Source: Eleusine coracana subsp. coracana (Eukaryota > Streptophyta > Magnoliopsida > Poales > Poaceae). From it: a stretch of 64,000 nucleotides of DNA. Shown piece by piece: positions 21,586 to 32,075 of the stretch (positions within the stretch are counted from its first letter, which is position 1; each line of letters opens with the position of its first letter). The notes under the pieces were generated by a model. That model had not been told where the DNA came from. It ran no database searches and saw only the letters and a program-made list of their open reading frames with translations. Position numbers and translations under genes: made by a program. The DNA lies in the NCBI GenBank assembly GCA_032690845.1, contig CM064430.1, positions 8,914,949 to 8,978,948 of the forward strand, written 5' to 3'.

Positions 21586-21779
21586 CCAGGCTCTACGTAG
21601 GAACCAAAGCACAGGCACTTCTCGCAGTACAGCAAACAAAATAGAGTTCAAGTAACTGGTTAGGACACGCACAAAGCTATAGCAATCTCTCTTTCTGTTC
21701 TAGGCCAAGGTGATTGATTGACGGTCGGTGACTGCTGCCATTTGTTTTGTAGATTTGTTCAGTTTCCAAATTGGTGGAG

Positions 21780-21986
21780 ATGAGTGGCAACGGGAAGACG
21801 TCATGGCCGGAGTTGAAAGGGGCGCCGGCCCAGGTCGCGAAGCGTAAGATCCTGGCCGACCGTCCTGACGTGCAAGTGGTAGTGCTGCCTGAAGGCTCAT
21901 TCGTCACCATGGAATTTAATCCTAAGCGCGTCCGTGTCTTCGTCGACCACGCCAACCTCGTGGCGCAGGTCCCCAAGATCGGCTAG
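21780..21986 (+). CDS. Potato inhibitor I family serine protease inhibitor, copy A
   Basis: The ATG at 21780 encodes 68 residues: MSGNGKTSWPELKGAPAQVA..., ending NLVAQVPKIG. The family signature is complete: KTSWPEL at the N-terminus, a central VVVLPEGSFVTMEFNPKRVR loop, and VFVD...VPxIG at the end. The reactive-site bond by family analogy is Met-Glu in VTMEF, which would favour chymotrypsin- or subtilisin-type proteases. The two Arg residues after the loop (KRVRVF), which normally brace it, are present. No signal peptide or disulfide pair is evident, as usual for short cytosolic members. Such proteins are wound- or defence-related in plants. The frame is intact and a polyadenylation-like AATAATAATAAAAC follows at ~22080. 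An upstream in-frame TTG (21771) is unlikely to be the start. Confidence 0.9.
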   Translation: MSGNGKTSWPELKGAPAQVAKRKILADRPDVQVVVLPEGSFVTMEFNPKRVRVFVDHANLVAQVPKIG

Positions 21987-22173
21987 GCCTCGTGGAGGAG
22001 GTCATGGTGTTCAGTGGTACAATTTGCCCCTAAATAGTAATATCGCTGTCGCCATATAGTGTTCCCCGTCTGTATTTTTAATAATAATAATAAAACATGT
22101 CCTTGTACCGGACTGCCAGTTCACTTAGAAAGGATTCCAGAATCGGCATCGCTGTGTGTGATATATTATAGTA

Positions 22174-22403
22174 CTCCCTCCGTTTAAAAATATAAGTATT
22201 TTTATAATTTTAATGTAAAATAAGGATAAAATAAAAAAATTATCATATTCTATTTTTATTATATAAAAAATTTCTCTCTTATCCAATCATATCTCATTTA
22301 TTAGGTTCACACACCTTATTTATTATATTCATACTCCATAAATACTTATATTGTTGGACAAAACCAAATATCCAGAAATACTTATATTATTGGACGGAAG
22401 GAG
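22174..22403. mobile_element. Stowaway MITE (230 bp), TSD TA
   Basis: The element begins CTCCCTCCGTTTAAAAATAT and ends TTGGACGGAAGGAG, with TA on each side (22172-22173, 22404-22405). These are the diagnostic Stowaway (Tc1/mariner) termini. Block B lacks it (GATATATTTGCCCTG near 44150), so it inserted after the duplication. Confidence 0.92.
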
Positions 22404-23353
22404 TATAATGTTACTTCAATATTTGCCCTGTTTGGTTTCATGATACCATATTGACTTTATACCGTGGTGCATGTCCTCTTTCAAGCACGCGTCACAACTC
22501 TCCACTGCAGCTACACGTTTGTACAGGACAGGGGGGCACTTTCTGTTTTCTTATAGGTAACACTGTTTCTTTACAGAATTAACTTGACTAAGTTTCTATA
22601 AAAATTTTGTAATGTTTAATAAAAGAAGTTGAATAAGTTTGAAATAACATACGTGTTTCTAGAAGAGTTTCTCTATAATAAGTTAGTACAAACATTTTCA
22701 GTCAAAAAAATGCTAGTACAAACAAGGTGGAAGGAAACTATTTCTTCAAAAGGAGGTTGCTGTGCACTCATACAAAATGGCTCACGTGTAATTAGACAAT
22801 TAATATTGTCTGACAAGGCCTCTGTCATGCACTTAGGACTGAATGTTCAGTTACAAGTTTGATTGTATGATTCACTGGACTCAAATTAAGACAGTTGTAG
22901 CTCTACCAAATCGGTGTTTCTGTGATCGATCCAAGCTTGGGTACCCGCATAATAGTTCCTGGGTGCACTGCAATGGGGTGAACGGACCTGATATGAACGT
23001 TGAGTCGTGTAGAACCACAATGGACTTTTGCTAGCTTCGATGTGGAGGCAAACCTAGCACCTCTGTGATATGCAAATCTCCCACCCACCACTGCCGATTA
23101 CAGATGCAACGATTTTTTAGAAAAGGGAATAGCTTTATTCCTACCTCTGTATCGATCAATACATATAGCATCCAATTATTCAAACTTAGAAGCGGAAACA
23201 AAAAGGCACGGAGTGAGAAAGACAAAATTACTATCCATTGTTTAAGGTAGTAGCAGAGACAAGATAGTAGGTTATTCGGTTTGAGAACCGCCATCTGTTT
23301 CTTGTGAAGATTTTCATAGCCGCAGTTGCAATCAAACTGCATGTTGTCTTTAC

Positions 23354-26300
23354 CTAGATCCGGTCCTCCTTCTTATGTAACAAGGACCAACATCTCGCCC
23401 AATAGGTCCTTCTGAATATAACCTGTAAAAAGGAAGGTATTGTTGTTTTATCAAATACCACATCATTAGGACACAACCAAATTGCCCAACAAAGACTAGC
23501 AGTGCCACTCCAAATAAGTTTCTTTAATTTGTACTCTGTACCCCCAAACAATGAGAGAACATATGCTGAAAGTCGGTAGGTGGAGACAAATTAAAAAAAG
23601 ACAGACATAATTCTCCAGATAAATTTTGCTAGAGGACAATCAAAGAAAAGATATTGTATGCTCTCTTCTAGATTACAAAAACAACATTTAGTACTCCCAT
23701 GCCAATTCCTTCTAGCAATATTATCTTTAGTTAGCGTGACACCTTGAAATAGATACCACAAAAAGACTTTATTTTAAGTGGCAACTTTATTTTCCAAATA
23801 TTCATAGTGAAGGCTAAAGCCTGAGTGTTCAACAGAGCTAAGTACTTGGAATTCACTTAGAAGAGTCCATTCTGATGTAAAGCCCACCTGAACGTGTCCT
23901 TGTGGTTTGACATGTGTTGCTTAGCAATCAATGCCACTAATTGATGCCAAGCAATTAAGTTAGCTCAAACTAGTACACGCCTGAAGAAAACATTAAGCGG
24001 AATTGAAGACAACACCAATTCTACAGTGGCATTTTTTTTCTCCTAGCTATATTATATAAGTTAAGAAAACGATTCATAAGACATTGTTGACTGACCCACG
24101 GGTCTTCCAAAATCTTGTTTGGGATCCATCTCCTACACAAAAATTTCCTAACCTAAATAAATCATTTTAAACTCCTAGGATGTTTGCCCAGAAGTGAGAA
24201 TCTCCTGATATGTGTTGCATCTAGTTTAAAGTTTTTGTTCTTAAATATTTCCATCTAAGTTTTCATCCTCTGAGTTAAACAACCTATAAAGCCAGTTGCT
24301 TAATAGACACCTATTTTGGACTTGGAGATTGAGGATCCCTATTCCTCCCTACTCTTTTGGGGAGCAACGAATGCCCCATCTCACCAATTTGTATTTTTTC
24401 TTGTGTCCCCTATTTTGCTAATAAAATCTAGATCTACTCTAGTTTTTCTACCACTCCTTTTGAGACATCGAAGAAAGAGAACATGAACATTGGGAGGCTG
24501 CTTAGAACAGAATTGATTAATGTCAATGGACCTCGTACAGACAACATCTTACTTTTCTAGGCACTAAGCTTTTTCTGGAATCGCTCTTCAATGTGTTTCC
24601 AATATGAATTGGCCAGCCTTTTGTGATGCATGGGATCCCCAAGTATCTGAATGGGAGGGCACCTAGCTCACACCCAAAAATTTGTGAATAATACCTCTCA
24701 AAGGCTGCAGCCACTCCATAACAAAAAAAACTCACTCTTATGAATATTGATCTTAAGTCCAGAAAGTTGTTCAAATGCACTTAGCAAAAGTTTAAGATTT
24801 TGTGCATCTTCAAAATTATGCTCTAAAAGTAGAACTGTATCATCTGCATATTGTAGAATGGACAATCCATCATATATCAGATAAGGGACAGCCCCTTTAA
24901 ATTGAGCACTAAATTTTGCTCAATCCATTAGGATAGATAAAACATCTACTGCAATGTTAAAAAGAAGTGGTGATAGTGGATCACCATGTTGAGCCCCTTT
25001 TTTTGGTTTGAAAGAAGTGACCAATATTATCATTTACCTTGATAGCCACAATATCTCTTTCCATTACCCGATGAACCCATTCACACCACTTAGGAGTGAA
25101 TCCTTTAATCCGAAGGCTTGTTGAACAAACGGCCATTTAACTTTATCATAGGTTTTTTCAAAGACAAGTTTTAAGATAACAGCACTGTTCTTTCTCCTAT
25201 TAATCTCATGCAATATTTCATGTAAAGTGACTACTCCATCAAGAATAAAGCGACCAGGTAGAAAACCGGATTGAGATTGAGAGATGTATTTATCTACTAT
25301 AGTTGAGAGCCTATTATTGAGTACTTTAGTGAAGATCTTAAAACTATCATTGAGAAGGACAAATAGGGCGATAATGTTGAATATACGTCAAATCTACTTT
25401 TTTAGGGTGCATGGTAATTAACCCAAAACTAATACTATGAATGGGAAGGTTTCCCAGATGAAAATCAGAGAAAAAGGGAACTTGATCATGTTTAATGATT
25501 TCCTAGAAGAATTGAAAAAAATCTAATGGGAATCCATCTGGACCTAGCGTCTTGTTATGCTCTATTTGAAACACATTGTCTTCTATTTCTTTTCCTGTGA
25601 AAGCCACAGTGAGAAACTCATTCTCTTGAGCTGTCACTTGTGGAATATCAGCCCATAATTCCTCATTTATTGAGAAAATGTTTTCCTCGTGAGGGCCAAA
25701 GAGCTCTTTGTAAAAATTCGTAATGTAATGTTTGATATTCTCATTTCCTACTATCGTTCCTTCTTCTTGTTCTAGCTAAAAGATTTGTGTTTTTTGATGG
25801 CTCCTGTTTGCTAACAACTTGAAGTACTTAGTATTATCGTCCCCCTGCAACAACTTAGTTGCTTTTGAACGCTGAAGTCAATAAAGCTCCTCCTCCCTAA
25901 GCAGGTTGGTGAGCTTCATTTTAAGGTCATCTCTGATCTCAGTCTCTCTAGATGAAAGCACCACACATTCCGCCTTTCTATCTAACTCATCTAATTCTGC
26001 TAGAAGTTTATGTTTTTTAGCTCTAGTTTGAGACACCATGTTTCTCGCCCATCCTCTAAGGAATGACCTGAGTCGTCTAATCTTGTTTTGTAATTTTTTA
26101 GTTGGAGGTGCCCCTCTATTTTTTGATTGCCACACAGTTACAACCATGTCATAGAAGTCCTCCTTCAGAAGCCAGACAAGTTCAAATCTGAAAATCCTCG
26201 AATTTCCTCTAGGATTTTGCTGGCCTGAAGTCAACAATAGAGATGTGTGATCTGAAAGTTCTCTAGTTAAAGCTTGAACAGAAGCTAGAGGGAATTTTAA

Positions 26301-26930
26301 TTCCCACTCCATAGTCACTAAGATACGGTCTAACTTTTCATACGTCTAGTTCTACACATAGTTAGCCCAAGTAAATTATCTCCCTGTTAAGTCTAACTCC
26401 TTTAAGTTCAGAGAATCAATAATTGCATTAAAAAGATTGGGCCAATGGCTCTAAAACCTATCATTGTTCTTTTCCGAGGCATTACGAATGATGTTAAAAT
26501 CTCCTCCAGCTAATATAGGAAGCTCTTCATCCGCACATGCATGAACCAATTCAGAGAGGAATTCAACTTTAAACTCATCTTGTGTTGCCCCATAGACAAA
26601 CATAAGAGCCCATTTGAATCCATCCTCTCTGTCAGTTAAATGAAATTTAATAAAAAAGTCTCTAGTTTCAATACTATCAACAAGAAATTTTGACAACTTA
26701 ACTCCAAGAAGAATTTCCCCTGACATCCCACGTGGGGGTGTCCAATGCCAAAAAAACTCTGCTCCCACACAAAAGTTATCTAGACACTTAGTCGAGTAAC
26801 TGGTTTTTCCTGTCTCGAGAATGGAAATAAAATCTAGGTTATCCTTGTGAGAGGAATCATAAAGAAATTGAAAGTTTTGCCAGGTCACACAAACCATGGT
26901 TATTCCAGAATATTCCTTTCATTGGAAATA
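23354..26930 (-). pseudogene. LINE ORF2 (endonuclease, reverse transcriptase)
   Basis: The endonuclease starts near 26920 (WNNHGLCDLAKLS) and includes the catalytic-type GGDFNIIRN motif (~26510-26480). The RT carries QHGDPLSPLLFNIAVDVLSI near 24990-24940 and an intact YADD catalytic motif at 24839-24850 (minus). It is followed by FEQLSGLKINIHKSEFF and FRYLGIP. The C-terminal segment ends near 23360 with the WAIWLCPNDVVFDK stretch. ORF2 normally nicks target DNA and primes reverse transcription there. Many stops (for example near 24917, 25129 and 25775) show the copy is dead. Confidence 0.85.
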
Positions 26931-27299
26931 ATCTTTTTGTTAACCGAGTCTTTCTTACCCTTGACCCCTTTCTTCCTCCTAACGTTACAAACTTTGATCG
27001 GGACATCAATAAGAGTGCCACCAAGGCCCTCATTCCCATCAAAAAATTCTTCCGTTAAATCACCACACGGGCGACCTAAAGGTGAAGAAAAGTCATCATC
27101 AATCTCCTAATTTGTCATTACAGCTCTATCGGTGGGGTCACAACAAACCGGCTTAAGTCTATTATATTCTCCATTAGACTTGTTTTGCAAGATTAACTTC
27201 TCCATTACAGCTCCTCATCATCAATCTCCTCATTCCTATTACAGCTCTATCGCAAAGATTAACTTCTCCACTAGATGCACCCAAGTTAATACCTACTGT

Positions 27300-28575
27300 G
27301 CCTAAGTTATGCTTAATTTTAGAGATAGAAAAAGAGTGGTGATTAAGAGACATACCAGGAGAGTCGAGGTTTCGAATTGCTGTTGCTTTCGAGGCCTTTT
27401 CCATTGTGTCCACATCTGCCATAGCCGCAGAACGCTTGCTGCGGCGTAGCAGCAAAGAAGGCGAACCAGCTCACAACAGAGCAGGCATGGCATCGGTGCC
27501 TTTCTCGACACACGAAGTGCCATTTGCAGAAACTCCCAAAGAGAGCAGAGAATCCAAAAATCCACCAAGCGACGACGGCACAGAAGCCGAGCCCCCACCC
27601 GAGGCCGCCGCAGGAGCCGTGGGCATCACGACCTGCCCCGGCGAGCATGCTCCTGCTGACCACGGCGAGGGCGATGACCTTTTAGCCGAGCTTGGCGCGC
27701 CCATGCCAGACACATCGCACCCTTGCCAGAAGCTGTGGACGCAGAGAGTGGGGTCCGTTGAGGACCGGTGGTACTGAGGGCGACTTTAGCCACCGCCAGT
27801 CGCGCAGCAGCCGGAACAAGCTTTCGGGTAGGCACCGAATGCGCGTTCACAACCTGCCGCGATGCACCCAGCAAGCCAGCGGGCTCGGTTGGCTTGAGCG
27901 CAGCCTGGGACTCAACCTTGGCCATTAGTGAAGAACCTGCAAACAAAGGTTTGGGAGGCACGGAGACTCCAGCTGAAGAAACAGTGGATACTTTTTTATT
28001 AGCAAAAGATGCAGCCTTGATCACATTGATCGACTTATTCTCCCACACGTTCAAAAATTTCTTAAGCTCCATCTCATTCTCCTCCTCACCCAGAAGATCA
28101 TCATTCTCCCAATCATGATCCATATTTTCTCCCTCCACCGTTACTCCTTTACCTACATTTCCGTGACCAGCACCAAGCGAGCCACTCATGTTCTCTCCTA
28201 TGGTTTTAGAAGGATTATTTGCTTCTGGCATGTCTTCATCATCCTGTGCTTCCTCGTTGTCTTTATTATCACGTCCATTAAAAGAATCGGAAACGCTTGA
28301 GATGCCACAATTTGGTGGGAAGGGCTCTATCTCAAACTTGAGTTGGAAAAATCTATTACCAATAATTACATCGATGTTTGTCGGAAGCAATTCCGGTTCA
28401 AGTACAGCTACACAAAACCAACCAAAAGAGTTGTGACCCTTGTCAATTTCATATCAACCTTCTGTGTAACCTCAAACATGGTGCCAACCGCCCAGATGAT
28501 CTTAAAGGTCCTCAAAATTTTGGGGAGGTTGAGTACTCGCATCCACACATTGGGCAACACATGAGTAGGTGAAAG
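27300..28575 (-). pseudogene. LINE ORF1 fragment
   Basis: On the minus strand the right end encodes LPNVWMRVLNLPKILRTFKI..., the C-terminal part of the DUF4283-like RNA-binding domain found in plant L1 ORF1. A frame change near 28380 leads to DVIIGNRFFQLKFEIEPFPP, then a long low-complexity acidic region (DNEEAQDDEDMPEA, LLGEEENEMELKKF). ORF1 proteins bind element RNA. The N-terminus is missing and the C-terminal frame is shifted. A local ~100-bp duplication lies near 27090-27275 between ORF1 and ORF2. Confidence 0.7.
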
Positions 28576-29323
28576 ATGAACTAGTCATAGAAAATATGAA
28601 GTGAGGGGCTGTGGGAATAAGAACAACAAGAACTAGATGATACCTCGTGCGTTGCTGCAAGATGTGTATAATTTTGATTACTTAGCATGTTTGTGAGATT
28701 TTTTTTCTTACATGAGTACAAAGGAAAATATTTGATAGAATTGGCATGGAATACTTGCGTGTTCCATGTGATGCTTCCATTTTAAAATTCCATGCACTTA
28801 TGTTGCTTTTCTAATTTTATGAAGTATTTACAGAAGCGAATATACATAAGGAGGCCAGACAAACGAATATATCTGAACTGGCAAGTAAACACAAAATCAT
28901 GATGCATGGCGGGCACCATGAGAAAATGGAATTTGTGTCAATATATACCATCTATTTATTGGTTTATACTGAACGTTTCTCAATGAATTACGTGTACGAA
29001 ATCCATAGAAACAAAATCTGATTTCATCTATACTCCTGTCTTCCCGTGCTTGAATCAAACTAAAACTCGATCTTAATCCAGATCCGGAGGGCCAAACAAT
29101 TAATGAAGTTGGCCGACATGTAGGAGAGGCATCATCTGCTGATGAATGGAGCCATGACCCATGAAAGAGCCCTGTCGAGTATGATGGACCAAGAAGGAAT
29201 ATGGTAGAAATCTCGACGGAGCTCACCATGAAGGCCAGACAAAGGAAAAATGATGTCTGGCCGAACAACTACTTTAGACAAAGGGAACATTGCATTAATC
29301 CCAGCCTTAAATTTGAAAGAGAG
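28576..29323. other. Unclassified sequence
   Basis: No recognised gene or element. A 123-residue minus-strand open frame (28897-29268) has no family I can name. The plus-strand reading of 29070-29160 (PDPEGQTINEVGRHVGEASS) looks equally protein-like, so there may be an old coding remnant here, but neither is convincing. Confidence 0.4.
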
Positions 29324-29611
29324 TTACGGCCAAATACAATCACCGAATAATTCACCCATCATCATACGTGTACAATCGACATATTGATAAAAAAGAATAA
29401 AATCATCTCTACAGCTTTGTTTCTTCAAATGCAAAAGGCCTGCTTCAGGTGAGAGCATGTCATCTTCAAATGAAGCAATCAATTCCTTGAGGCATCTAAA
29501 ATGACTGACGGTGACATCAAGCAGCACGGATGATCCCTTATTCAGCATCAAGAGAGGGCATCCGACACCGCCAACATGAGAGGGTGCTCCGTATGATCCA
29601 TTGTGATGCAT
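29324..29611 (-). CDS. Hypothetical 95-residue ORF, uncertain
   Basis: The frame from the ATG spanning 29609-29611 encodes MHHNGSYGAPSHVGGVGCPL... and ends at a stop at 29324. Codon composition is more protein-like than the flanks, but I recognise no family. The Ds-like element begins at 29611, so its first base supplies part of this start codon; the pre-insertion site would also have read CAT. It may be a remnant of a longer gene or chance. Confidence 0.25.
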   Translation of the reverse strand: MHHNGSYGAPSHVGGVGCPLLMLNKGSSVLLDVTVSHFRCLKELIASFEDDMLSPEAGLLHLKKQSCRDDFILFYQYVDCTRMMMGELFGDCIWP

Positions 29612-30301
29612 AGGGTTGAAAACGGTGACGGAAATTCCCGATATACCGATAATTGTTTTTGAAAAAACAAGAAATGAGAAAATGCAAAAACAATAACAAA
29701 AATAGGAAAACCATGGTGGAAATAAAATTGAAAATGATATAATCAATGTTTTATCAAATAGACGGTATGCCATATTCGTTCAAAAATTTTTGTAGAGAAT
29801 ATCAAATTTTTGAAGGACTAACTTTTGTTACCCAACCAACCAAGCTCATATGGATTTTACCATCACAATCACAACCCTAGGACGCATAGTGATAAACCCC
29901 CTTTTGGAATCCTGGTTATTGTTATGTGTACCCTGCACCACCTCTTGAAACTATTAATTTTTCATATGTCATGTCACTCTAATTTATAATGACAGCTATG
30001 TTGATATTGATCATCTTATGACATATGATTTTTTTATCGTGCAAGATAAAATGCTATGATTGTGTGATTGTGTTGATGTGAGTATCTAGCATGATGTTAT
30101 AGTAGGTAGTATGAATCAGGATCATCTATTTTCGACCGACATTGATATATTTTTGTACTGATAATTTTATTTTTAATTTTTGATAGTATCATTATTGTTG
30201 TCATTTCTAGCTTGTCAGTTTTGTTTTCATTTTTGACTAAAAAATATAGTTGAGAAATGATAATGCTAAATTTCAATTGTTTCCGATCATTTTCATCTGT
30301 A
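29611..30301. mobile_element. Ac/Ds-like hAT element (691 bp), TSD GTGATGCA
   Basis: Perfect 8-bp direct repeats GTGATGCA lie at 29603-29610 and 30302-30309. The termini are TAGGGTTGAAAACGG and, inward from the right, TACAGATGAAAATGATCGG. These match the AGGGATGAAA-type ends of the Ac/Ds group of hAT transposons. The interior is AT-rich with no transposase, so it is a non-autonomous Ds-like derivative. Confidence 0.85.
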
Positions 30302-30309
30302 GTGATGCA

Positions 30310-32072
30310 TAGTGGATTGATGATGAATGGTGTAACAGAGTAGATGTATGAAAATCCCAGAATCATGGAACGAGAATCATTGTTGGAAATATGTGTTATT
30401 CTAATTCCAACTTTTAGTTTTAGTTTTAGGCAAATTTCTTAATCATTCAAACTTGTGACACAAACTAACTTTAGCAGCAGGTAGAGCAACACAATTAAAA
30501 AAACGGAAGACATTGACTCATGTACGGTTTGTCGACGCTTAATTTAGTGCAAATAGTAGATGAAGCGGACCGTCGATATAGACGGCGTAGTTCATCGATG
30601 TGGTAGCCCTCTATTTTAGTTGAACTCTCGTTGATGAGGCAACATAGATCATACTCGAACACTCGTCGATGATGTTGCACGGATCATAGTTGAACACCTT
30701 CGAGCGGTCGTGTAAATGCTCTGTCCAGAAACCTTACTGGGGTTTAGGTATCCCCGGTAGAGAAGATTTGTAATTAAACATGTTGTGATGTTTCAGAAAA
30801 TTGCATAAAGAAAAGGTATATAACATATGTAATGCTAAATGAGGTTATGTAACTAATTTTTAGCTATGTTTGATGAAGCAATTATCATTTTTCTAAAAAT
30901 TTACAATACTATGGAAAAATGTAAGTTCATTATGTTATTGAAAAAACAAATGTTTATGTCACCTAAAATGTTAGTTGTTAAGCTAACTGCTGAAATCCAA
31001 ACTATATGCAGAAACGGCATCCAAGTCCAAGCTATCACTCATTCAGCTAACCTAAAAATACTATCATTGATGTGAAGAACTTCAGAGGATTGTTTATTTG
31101 CAGTATCAGATTATTGGTCTCCGTTTTTATGACATTGCTAAACATTAAGCTTATCATCTTCTGTATGCTTCCAAAACAAACTTATTTATGTCAGAGATTT
31201 GGATTTTGGCTTATTATACATTATGACTTAAGAGTAATTTAACATTCTGTAAACTATAATGTTTTAAACTGGTAAATACTGAAACTTAGATGGCCCATTC
31301 TATTTCCTATTATCGAAAAACTATATTATATAATGAGATCAAGGAGAAGAAGATTATTAGAAAAACATAAATGTCACCCATCCATCAAACAGTAGTCAGT
31401 TGGCTAAAATTTTCGTTAAATTATATTTGTTGCTATCCACAACTAAGTAATGATACAATCTTGTGGTATTCTTGCGGTTCTAGAAGTATAAAAATATTTC
31501 CAAGTAAAAAGAAGAATAAAATGCTTCAAGCGGGAAAAACAATCACCTTCATTGTCGTCTTTTTTAGTGGCAATACAGTATGCATAGCTCAAGCTGCTTG
31601 ATTGGGTGGCCAACAACCTTGAGCACATATCATGCTCTCAACCGTTGTTGTGCCCTGGCAACAACACTCGAGTTTCATCGCTCCTGACAACCATTGGGAG
31701 TCGGCGTTGCTACTGACGGAGGACAGAAATCAGCATCAGTACGGAAGATGGATCCGGGTCCATGTCCATAGTCCCCTTCACAGCAGCTGCAGGTAGATGG
31801 TGGCGGATAAGGGTGGCGTAGAGGCTGCTGGCGTGCGGTGCGGTGGCGAACAAATACCGAGGAGAATTTGCTCGGCGGTGCGACGGTCTCCTCCACTGCT
31901 CCTGAAGATTCGGTTGTCGCTCTGCTTTCGCTCATAATTCCCTGTCGCATCTAGCTCGATTGGATCGAGTGGGGAAGAACCGTAGTGGTGGGCGACTAAC
32001 AATGCACATGTGGGAGCAGTGTGCGGATCTTGAGCAGCGTTGGATTTTCGGCGGCGCCAGCGAAAGCGGTCA
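30310..32072. other. Unclassified AT-rich sequence with a GC-richer end
   Basis: 30310-31370 is AT-rich without credible ORFs. 31600-32070 is GC-richer and gives short minus-strand frames (31675-31950) of no recognisable family. A GATGATGTTGCACGGATCAT-type motif recurs loosely near 30560-30690. I see no termini or target duplications. Confidence 0.5.
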
Positions 32073-32075
32073 TCA

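Larger units (their letters stand above)
19480..23111 (+). repeat. Segmental duplication, block A (partner about 41500-44872)
   Basis: The block holds, in order, the 3' three-quarters of an F-box gene, an intergenic stretch, an intact protease-inhibitor gene and ~1.1 kb downstream. It is collinear with block B and very similar. The left edge abuts the copia C1 remnant, so the F-box 5' end was lost. The right edge (GATTACAGATGCAACGA) is where the LINE begins. Relative to B, block A has a 168-bp hAT MITE (20765-20932), a 230-bp Stowaway MITE (22174-22403) and a ~57-bp deletion near 20392 bounded by GAT. Confidence 0.9.
23112..28575 (-). mobile_element. L1-type LINE, 5'-truncated
   Basis: A minus-strand non-LTR retrotransposon. 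From right to left it shows the ORF1 C-terminal part (28575-~27300), ORF2 endonuclease (~26930-26450), reverse transcriptase (~26300-24400) and the C-terminal zinc-binding region (~23550-23354). The 3' UTR ends at a short A-tail (the plus-strand T-run at 23113-23118). It sits exactly at the right edge of duplication block A. The ORF1 N-terminus and 5' UTR are missing, and stops and frameshifts interrupt all domains. I could not identify a target-site duplication. Confidence 0.85.

Noticed and set aside
21247..21635. Minus-strand ORFs upstream of inhibitor gene A, mirrored in block B (43237-43533)
   Set aside because: They overlap the promoter and leader, differ in frame between copies, and show no protein-like conservation.
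27406..27777. 123-residue plus-strand ORF in a GC-rich stretch
   Set aside because: Antisense shadow of the LINE ORF1/ORF2 region, whose minus-strand domains are recognisable.
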